Source: Lunatimonas salinarum (GTDB lineage: Bacteria > Bacteroidota > Bacteroidia > Cytophagales > Cyclobacteriaceae). From it: DNA of 64,000 nt. Location of the stretch: positions 310,001-374,000 of the forward strand of contig NZ_JACVCV010000002.1 of NCBI RefSeq assembly GCF_017811155.1, given 5' to 3'. Below are positions 58,408 through 64,000 of the stretch, piece after piece. The translations under genes were made by a program, and so were the position numbers. The notes beneath the pieces were generated by a model. The model had not been told where the DNA came from, did no database searches, and saw only the letters and a program-made list of their open reading frames with translations. Position 1 is the stretch's first letter; every line of letters begins with the position of its first letter.

Positions 58408-59628
58408 CTAGTCAAACCGGATGGATTTAATCGGGTTTACATTTGCAATGACCATCGCCGGAATAAAAAGCACCGCCGTGGTAATTATTAAGATTAACAT
58501 ATTCAAGCCAAAAATCATGGACCAATCCCAAAAAACGGGCACAAAAGACATGTAATAACTTTCCGGATCCAAGGTGATCACCTGGGTTTTTTCTTGAATC
58601 AATCCAAATCCAAGCCCTACCAAGTTTCCGATCAACATGCCCCTACCGATAATCCGTAACCCATTCCAGACAAAAATGCGACGTATTTGATGATTTTTTG
58701 CGCCCAGCGCCTTCAGAATCCCAATCATTTGCGTCCGCTCCATTATCAAAATAAAAAGAATGGATACCATATTAAAAGCAGCCACAAAAAGAATCAACCC
58801 CAAAAAAACATATACATTGTTATTTAACAACTCCAGCCAGTCAAAGATCTGCAGGTATTTATCAGTGGCTTTGACCATTTTAAGATCATAATCCATCAGA
58901 TCGTACAATTTGGTGGCATATTGGTCTATATTGGCTGCATTGTCTACAAACACTTCAAAACCACCCACTTCCTCAGCTTCCCAATCATTCAACACCCGAA
59001 TGGTCTGAATGTCCCCAAGGATTACCTTGTCATCAAAATCTTCCAGAAAAGTCTCATACAACCCGACCACCTCAAACCTGCGGAAACGCGGAGGATCCTG
59101 CACAAAGTACATGGTAATCCGATCGCCCACATCCAACAGAAGTTTTCTGGCTATTTTGGTACTCAGGATTATTTCGTTCGACGCCACACCTTCGGCTGGG
59201 AAGTGAATGAATCTACCCTTTACCAAAGATGTGGAGAAGGTCAGGCTATCGAAATCTGGCCCCACCCCCTTTAGAATAACTCCTTCCACCTCTTGGTCAC
59301 CTTTAAGCAATCCCGGTTTAGTAGCATAGCTTTGCACATGACGTATGTAGTCGTGTTTGGGGTATTCGGTAAAAAAAAAGCTGTCCTTGCTGGTAGGTGA
59401 CTCTTCCAAAGACTTGGACATAACGAATCGGTGCAACTGGTAGTGACCCGTAAATGAAAACACCTTTTCCGAAATCACCTCCTGAAACCCTCCCAAAATC
59501 ATAAACGAGACAATCATTATCGCTAGGCCTATCGCAATGCTGGCAACAGCTATCCGATGAATCGTCCCGGTAAATCCTCCGGTTCGTTTAAAACTTATTC
59601 TTTTGGCGATGAAGTAGGAAAGGTTCAA
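58408..59628 (-). CDS. LolC/LolE-like ABC transporter permease
   Basis: 406-residue FtsX/MacB-type permease. First TM after the N-terminal amphipathic part (IAVASIAIGLAIMIVSFMIL), a large periplasmic domain (about 50-260), then three TM helices with the MERTQMIGILKALGA coupling motif. LolC/E proteins extract lipoproteins from the inner membrane. The ATPase partner (LolD) is not in the window. It is divergent from namZ with a short intergenic gap. Confidence 0.9.
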   Translation of the reverse strand: MNLSYFIAKRISFKRTGGFTGTIHRIAVASIAIGLAIMIVSFMILGGFQEVISEKVFSFTGHYQLHRFVMSKSLEESPTSKDSFFFTEYPKHDYIRHVQSYATKPGLLKGDQEVEGVILKGVGPDFDSLTFSTSLVKGRFIHFPAEGVASNEIILSTKIARKLLLDVGDRITMYFVQDPPRFRRFEVVGLYETFLEDFDDKVILGDIQTIRVLNDWEAEEVGGFEVFVDNAANIDQYATKLYDLMDYDLKMVKATDKYLQIFDWLELLNNNVYVFLGLILFVAAFNMVSILFILIMERTQMIGILKALGAKNHQIRRIFVWNGLRIIGRGMLIGNLVGLGFGLIQEKTQVITLDPESYYMSFVPVFWDWSMIFGLNMLILIITTAVLFIPAMVIANVNPIKSIRFD

Positions 59629-59666
59629 TGAGATCGTTTATTTTGTTAGAAGAAACGCAAATTACA

Positions 59667-60881
59667 ATGAAGCACCTAAAGATAATACTTCTCGCAGCAA
59701 TTTTGTTCGGCAATCTCACACATTGTCAGAGCAAGAGCGGTAGGGGCACCGAATCGAACCACACGGAGGAAGTCGAAGCTGCCTCCCCCATTTTGCCGGC
59801 GGCAGACCGACCGGAGGCATACCTGCCCCTATTGGCGGAAAAAAGGGTAGCCTTGGCTGTTAATCAGACCAGCGTGCTGACCTCGCGGAACAACCTTCAT
59901 TTGGTGGATTTTCTGTTGCAGGAGGGGATAAAAGTACAGAAAGTATTTGTCCCTGAACACGGTTTCCGAGGCGATGCCGACGCAGGTGAAATCGTGCAAA
60001 ATGAAATAGACAAAACAACAGGGCTACCCTTGGTTTCCCTGTACGGTGCATCTAAAAAGCCTTCCAAAGAAGCGTTATCCGACGTGGATGTCGTGATATT
60101 TGACATTCAAGATGTCGGTATCCGATTTTACACCTACATCAGTACCCTGCACTATTTGATGGAAGCTTGCGCAGAGCAGGGAAAGCCGCTATTGGTCATG
60201 GATCGCCCCAATCCAAACGGCGACTATGTGGATGGCCCCATCCTGCAGCCGGGATATACGAGCTTCGTAGGTATGCACCCCATTCCCATCGTGCATGGCC
60301 TCACCGTTGGCGAGCTGGCACAGATGATCAATGGAGAAGGATGGCTTGAAAAAGGAATAAAGGCAGACCTCACCGTGGTCGAAGTGGGCAATTGGCAACA
60401 TGATATGGCCTATTCCTTGCCGGTGAAGCCCTCCCCCAACCTTCCCAACGACGTGGCTATCCGATTATATCCTTCCCTCTGCTTCTTCGAGGGCACCGAC
60501 GTCAGCTTGGGAAGAGGAACCCACTATCCTTTTCAGGTCTACGGTTATCCGGATCTCTCATTTGGAGACTTTACCTTTACCCCAGTGAGTATCCCGGGCA
60601 TGTCCAAAAATCCTCCCCAGCAGGACAAGCTATGCTATGGCAAAGACCTGAGAAACGAACCGCTCACACACCGATTCACGTTAAAGCACCTGTTGGATGC
60701 CTATGGAAAATCGGGCAAAAAGGAGGCGTTTTTCAATAATTTCTTCGATAAATTGGCCGGAACCGACCAACTCAAAAAGGACATCTTAGCCGGAAAAACA
60801 GAAACAGAAATCAAGGATTCCTGGCAAGCCGGGCTTACAAACTATCACGCCATCCGTAAAAAGTACTTGATTTACCCCTAA
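59667..60881 (+). CDS. namZ: Exo-beta-N-acetylmuramidase NamZ (DUF1343)
   Basis: 404-residue lipoprotein (signal ending LTHC). DUF1343 features: ALAVNQTSVL, VFVPEHGFRGDADAG, DVVIFDIQDVGIRFYTYISTLHY, DRPNPNGDYVDGP and SLGRGTHYPFQVYG. NamZ removes terminal MurNAc from peptidoglycan fragments for cell-wall recycling. Start at 59667 preferred for the signal peptide; the longer frame overlaps the divergent permease start. fmt begins 3 bp after the stop. Confidence 0.92.
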   Translation: MKHLKIILLAAILFGNLTHCQSKSGRGTESNHTEEVEAASPILPAADRPEAYLPLLAEKRVALAVNQTSVLTSRNNLHLVDFLLQEGIKVQKVFVPEHGFRGDADAGEIVQNEIDKTTGLPLVSLYGASKKPSKEALSDVDVVIFDIQDVGIRFYTYISTLHYLMEACAEQGKPLLVMDRPNPNGDYVDGPILQPGYTSFVGMHPIPIVHGLTVGELAQMINGEGWLEKGIKADLTVVEVGNWQHDMAYSLPVKPSPNLPNDVAIRLYPSLCFFEGTDVSLGRGTHYPFQVYGYPDLSFGDFTFTPVSIPGMSKNPPQQDKLCYGKDLRNEPLTHRFTLKHLLDAYGKSGKKEAFFNNFFDKLAGTDQLKKDILAGKTETEIKDSWQAGLTNYHAIRKKYLIYP

Positions 60882-60884
60882 GTG

Positions 60885-61808
60885 ATGCCAAAAGATCTGC
60901 GAATTATTTACATGGGCACGCCGGAATTTGCCGTGCCCGCACTGGAACTGCTCATCGAGGAAGGTTGGAAGGTGGTGGCCGTCATCACCGCTCCGGATAA
61001 ACCGCAGGGGCGCGGCAAAAAACTGGGGACTTCTCCCGTGAAGGATTGTGCCCAAAAACACGGAATCCCGATCCTGCAGCCCAGCAACTTAAAGTCTCCA
61101 GATTTTCAGGAGACACTAAAGGGTTTTCAGGCCGATTTGCAGGTGGTAGTTGCCTTTCGGATGCTGCCGGAATCCGTATGGAGCATGCCGCCTATGGGAA
61201 CCTTTAACCTCCACGCTTCCCTTCTTCCCAATTACCGCGGTGCGGCTCCGATCAACTGGGCTATCATCAATGGTGAAAAAGAAACCGGTGTTACCACATT
61301 TTTTCTTCAGCATGAAATCGATACCGGAAACATCATTCATCAAGAACGCGAACCCATCTACGAAGAGGATACCGCCGGAACACTCTACGACCGACTGATG
61401 CACCGAGGAGCCAAACTTGTCGCAAAAACCGTCCGCGATATCGCCAATGGCAATGTGACACCTCTGCCCCAAGACAACACAACGGCAATGAACCATGCAC
61501 CTAAGATATTCAAAGAAACCTGCCAAATCGACTGGAAAAAATCTACCCTAGCGATACATAACCTAATCCGCGGTCTTTCCCCTTATCCGGCTGCATGGAC
61601 AATGGTAAACAACAAATTCTGTAAAATCTTTGCATCAAAGCCAGTAAATAATCATCAAGAGGGACTAGAGCCCGGCCAATATATTTCAGATAACAAATCC
61701 TACCTACACTTCAAAACAGGAAATGGGACCCTGGCCATAACTTCGCTTCAGCCAGAAGGAAAACGAAGGATGTCCATAGAAGAATTTCTGCGTGGAAATA
61801 CAGTATAA
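60885..61808 (+). CDS. fmt: Methionyl-tRNA formyltransferase
   Basis: 307-residue Fmt that formylates initiator Met-tRNA. Family motifs: IIYMGTPEFAVPALE, APDKPQGRGKK, FNLHASLLPNYRGAAPINWAI (catalytic Asn-His region) and DTGNIIHQE with the Asp. I chose the ATG at 60885; a GTG directly before it gives one extra residue. Tight spacing to namZ suggests co-transcription. Confidence 0.97.
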   Translation: MPKDLRIIYMGTPEFAVPALELLIEEGWKVVAVITAPDKPQGRGKKLGTSPVKDCAQKHGIPILQPSNLKSPDFQETLKGFQADLQVVVAFRMLPESVWSMPPMGTFNLHASLLPNYRGAAPINWAIINGEKETGVTTFFLQHEIDTGNIIHQEREPIYEEDTAGTLYDRLMHRGAKLVAKTVRDIANGNVTPLPQDNTTAMNHAPKIFKETCQIDWKKSTLAIHNLIRGLSPYPAAWTMVNNKFCKIFASKPVNNHQEGLEPGQYISDNKSYLHFKTGNGTLAITSLQPEGKRRMSIEEFLRGNTV

Positions 61809-61846
61809 TCGATTTATTGACCAAGCAAATCCCAAAATGCACCCCA

Positions 61847-61879
61847 TTGGGGTATCCGATTAAACCTTTGCTATGTTTG
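61847..61879 (+). promoter_or_regulatory. Promoter of the ECF sigma gene
   Basis: TATGTTTG at 61872-61879 matches TAnnTTTG; TTGG at 61847-61850 is about 21 bp upstream. Predicted start near 61886, 10 bp before the ATG. Confidence 0.5.
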
Positions 61880-61895
61880 TCAGTCTAAGTTTTGC

Positions 61896-62444
61896 ATGGT
61901 TCCTAAAAGTGATGAAGAAATTTTGGCATTGATCAAAAATCCCCAGACCAGGGATAAGGGATTTCAGCATTTGGTGGAAGCCTTTCAAAAGCGAGTTTAT
62001 GGCTTAACCCGAAAGATGGTCATCATTCATGAGGATGCCGATGATGTCGCCCAAAACACCTTTATCAAGGCATTTAAGCATATTGACAAGTTCAGCGGGA
62101 AATCCACGCTTTTTACCTGGATCTACCGCATAGCGGTCAACGAAAGTCTGAACTTTCTGGAAAAAAAGAAAAAGCGCTTTTTCCTACCCATTGACGACCA
62201 CCAAGAGGTGATGGAAAACTACCTCGAATCCTCCCCTCTGGTAGACGGGGATGAGATCCAGCGAATATTACAAAAAGCCATACTTGCCCTGCCAGAAAAG
62301 CAGCGGCTGATTTTCAACCTGAGGTATTACGAAGACCTAACCTACGAGGAAATCAGCAAAATCACCGATACTTCTGTGGGTGCGCTCAAGGCCAGCTATC
62401 ACCATGCTGCAAAAAAAATCGAAGAACAATTGAAAGTCGAATAA
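61896..62444 (+). CDS. ECF-type RNA polymerase sigma factor
   Basis: 182-residue sigma-70 family protein with only regions 2 and 4. Region 2: EDADDVAQNTFIKAFKHIDKF and TLFTWIYRIAVNESL; region 4: ALPEKQRLIFNLRYYEDLTYEEISKITDTSVGALKASYHHA. The downstream small membrane protein and Spy-like protein look like its co-regulated envelope unit. Confidence 0.93.
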   Translation: MVPKSDEEILALIKNPQTRDKGFQHLVEAFQKRVYGLTRKMVIIHEDADDVAQNTFIKAFKHIDKFSGKSTLFTWIYRIAVNESLNFLEKKKKRFFLPIDDHQEVMENYLESSPLVDGDEIQRILQKAILALPEKQRLIFNLRYYEDLTYEEISKITDTSVGALKASYHHAAKKIEEQLKVE

Positions 62445-62476
62445 ACCTTTAGTCAATTTAGCTGTCTAACAATCGT

Positions 62477-62854
62477 ATGATGCAAAACATCCCAAAACAA
62501 GACATCTTTCGTACGCCGGAGGAATACTTCGAAAACCTGCCCAAAAAAACGCTGCGTAGATACAAGGCCGAAAAGACCAAACAAATCTGGCTAGCCGGTT
62601 TATCTGCTGCTGCAGTCTTAGTGCTTGGCTTGATTTTGGCTGTATTCAATCCTACAACGGGAGAAGATCCAAACTTTCAAAGCAACCTGGACGAAACCGT
62701 TGAACTGTATATACAGGCTGGTTACTGGAACGAGGAAGACGTCCTATCGCTTAGCGAGAATCCCAACGAGTTGCTGGACATAATGTTGTCCGAAGAATGG
62801 GAACAATTGGACCTAAGTGGCAGAGAAGAAATATTTGAAGACGAAATTTACTGA
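62477..62854 (+). CDS. Small single-pass membrane protein, possible anti-sigma factor
   Basis: 125-residue protein: soluble N-terminus with PEEYFENLPKKTLRRYK, one TM helix (IWLAGLSAAAVLVLGLILAVF, about 42-62), and an acidic outer domain. Placement right after the sigma gene is typical of anti-sigma factors, but no canonical zinc anti-sigma motif is present. It may start three bases later at the second Met. Confidence 0.65.
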   Translation: MMQNIPKQDIFRTPEEYFENLPKKTLRRYKAEKTKQIWLAGLSAAAVLVLGLILAVFNPTTGEDPNFQSNLDETVELYIQAGYWNEEDVLSLSENPNELLDIMLSEEWEQLDLSGREEIFEDEIY

Positions 62855-62857
62855 TTG

Positions 62858-63307
62858 ATGATACTGAAAAAATCCATATTGCTATGCCTGCTGACCCTAG
62901 CCTCTCTACAGGCGATGGCACAGCGGGGAGATCGAGGGGCTGATAGAGAAAAGCTGGATGCTGCTCGAGTAGCCTTTATCACTAACCGACTAAATCTCAC
63001 TCCAGATCAGGCAGAAAAATTCTGGCCGCTGTATAATCGGTACAACGACCAACGAATGGCATTGATGAAAAAAAGCCGTGAGATCAACCAATCTGCTGAT
63101 GAAAACCTATCCGATGCAAAAGCGAGCGAGTTGATCGCTGCGCGCTTTACCGTACAAGATGATCTACTCAAGTTAGAAAAGACCTTCATGGAGGAAGTCA
63201 CTTCGGCAATCAGCCCTTCACAGGCCTTTAAGCTCAGTAATGCCAATCGGGACTTCACCCGGCAGCTATACCAAATGCAGCAACGCCGAGGCGGAAGGCA
63301 AGATTAA
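62858..63307 (+). CDS. Spy/CpxP-like periplasmic protein
   Basis: 149-residue secreted helical protein (signal MILKKSILLCLLTLASLQAMAQ). The mature part is charged and helical with LNLTPDQAEKFWPLYNRYNDQR, the LTxxQ-like motif of Spy/CpxP relatives, and a basic C-terminus. Likely an envelope stress chaperone or sensor acting with the upstream sigma unit. A terminator follows 8 bp after the stop. Confidence 0.75.
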   Translation: MILKKSILLCLLTLASLQAMAQRGDRGADREKLDAARVAFITNRLNLTPDQAEKFWPLYNRYNDQRMALMKKSREINQSADENLSDAKASELIAARFTVQDDLLKLEKTFMEEVTSAISPSQAFKLSNANRDFTRQLYQMQQRRGGRQD

Positions 63308-63314
63308 TTTTTTG

Positions 63315-63339
63315 AACCGGAGTAATATTCCGGTTTTTT
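63315..63339 (+). terminator. Intrinsic terminator after the sigma unit
   Basis: Stem AACCGGA / TCCGGTT with 7-nt loop, followed by T-run on the plus strand. Confidence 0.8.
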
Positions 63340-63412
63340 CCATTGTGAACCTGCGCCGCATTTTTATCAAAAAGTTACCCTTTCTATCCTTCCTTTTTTA
63401 TTACTTTGCCGT

Positions 63413-64000
63413 ATGCAAGCGGCGATCTCTCTTCAGAAACTAAACGGAATCATCAAGTCCACTTTGGACATGCACCTGGATCCGTCTTATTGGGTCGTGG
63501 CTGAGATTGGCGAATTTCGGGACTCTGCCAGGGGACATGTCTACCTGGATTTAGTGGAAAAAGAGCAGGATCAATTGGTCGCCAAATTGCGGGCAAACAT
63601 CTGGTCGTATACCTACCAAGGCATCCGCAACCGATTCGAAGGACAAACCGGAGAGCAACTCCGCAGTGGGATGAAAATCCTGGCGTTGGTCACTGTGCAG
63701 TTTCACGAACTGTACGGCCTCAGCCTCATAGTCAAGGATATAGACCCTAACTACACGATCGGCGAACGAGCGAAGCGCAGACAGGAAGTCATCGATAGAC
63801 TAACCAAAGAAGGGCTTATAAACCTAAACAAACAGTTTGATTTGCCCGCAGTGCCTCAGCGTATAGCAGTGATCAGCTCACAAACGGCCGCAGGCTTCGG
63901 TGATTTCGTCAATCAGCTGGAACACAACCCGGAAAGATATCAAATACATTACACCTTATTCCAAGCCACCATGCAGGGAAAGGATACACCTGCTTCCATC
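63413..64000 (+). CDS. xseA: Exodeoxyribonuclease VII large subunit (partial, runs off window)
   Basis: The open frame from ATG 63413 continues past the window end (196 codons visible). The N-terminal OB-fold (YWVVAEIGEFRDSARGHVYLDLVEKE, in two blocks) is followed by the start of the nuclease domain (LPAVPQRIAVISSQTAAGFGDFV), diagnostic of XseA. The enzyme degrades single-stranded DNA to oligonucleotides with XseB. Confidence 0.93.
   Translation, partial: MQAAISLQKLNGIIKSTLDMHLDPSYWVVAEIGEFRDSARGHVYLDLVEKEQDQLVAKLRANIWSYTYQGIRNRFEGQTGEQLRSGMKILALVTVQFHELYGLSLIVKDIDPNYTIGERAKRRQEVIDRLTKEGLINLNKQFDLPAVPQRIAVISSQTAAGFGDFVNQLEHNPERYQIHYTLFQATMQGKDTPASI

Noticed and set aside
61840-61853. CCCC-ATT-GGGG hairpin after fmt as a terminator
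   Set aside because: Stem is only four to five bp and there is no T-run; it overlaps the likely -33 region of the sigma gene promoter.

Overview
The window looks like chromosomal DNA of a Bacteroidota member, most likely order Cytophagales (Cyclobacteriaceae-like). This rests on a SusC/SusD pair, FG-GAP/ASPIC lipoproteins, TAnnTTTG-type -7 promoter boxes, a NamZ/DUF1343 enzyme, a eukaryote-like UDP-glucose dehydrogenase and a Bacteroidota-style type I-B CRISPR-Cas set. The genus assignment is inference.

1-9313 is one very large CRISPR array: 141 complete 30-bp repeats plus a truncated one at the left edge, and 141 spacers of 34-38 bp. It runs past the window start. The crRNA sense is the minus strand, because the repeat then ends in ATTGAAAT and the cas2-proximal flank (9314-9549) becomes the leader. 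Minus-strand genes from 22281 down to 9550 form the cas locus: a second cas6, then cas6-cas5-cas3-cas8b-cas7, a helical protein of unknown function, a cas4 5' fragment, an AAA ATPase, cas4, a PIN toxin-antitoxin pair, cas1 and cas2. Several parts occur twice (cas6, cas4, the helical protein), with one copy of two of them broken, which suggests a composite of two related loci.

The most interesting segment is 20813-20978, upstream of the main cas6. On the plus strand it has a -7-like box, a 14-nt stretch matching the crRNA-sense repeat 3' end at 12 positions, a pseudo-spacer, a small hairpin and a strong intrinsic terminator. The pseudo-spacer matches 17 of 18 nt of a site 9 bp from the cas6 start codon; the single mismatch is at position 6, and the site is preceded by CCA. 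CCA is also the PAM deduced twice, independently, from two overlapping array spacers. This is what a CreR-like, Cascade-guided repressor of the cas operon would look like. Two small unrecognised plus-strand genes follow it.

22683-31208 holds a decayed copy of the helical gene, a tiny DUF2256 gene, a ZIP transporter and His-rich lipoprotein diverging from a palindrome, a TolC plus membrane-fusion pair, a PLP enzyme and two paralogous unknown proteins. 31209-37676 has thyA and an exopolysaccharide cluster (rfbB, wzc-like, wza-like, a glycosyltransferase). 37754-46419 has a giant FG-GAP/ASPIC lipoprotein and susD/susC. 47184-55260 has ugd, an undecaprenyl-phosphate sugar transferase and a sulfate uptake/activation operon (permease, cysC, cysD, cysN, cysQ), which together could feed a uronic and sulfated polysaccharide. 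55476-64000 is mostly housekeeping: phosphoesterase, FAH-family enzyme, polyprenol-mannose synthase-like GT2, LolC/E-like permease, namZ, fmt, an ECF sigma unit and the start of xseA.
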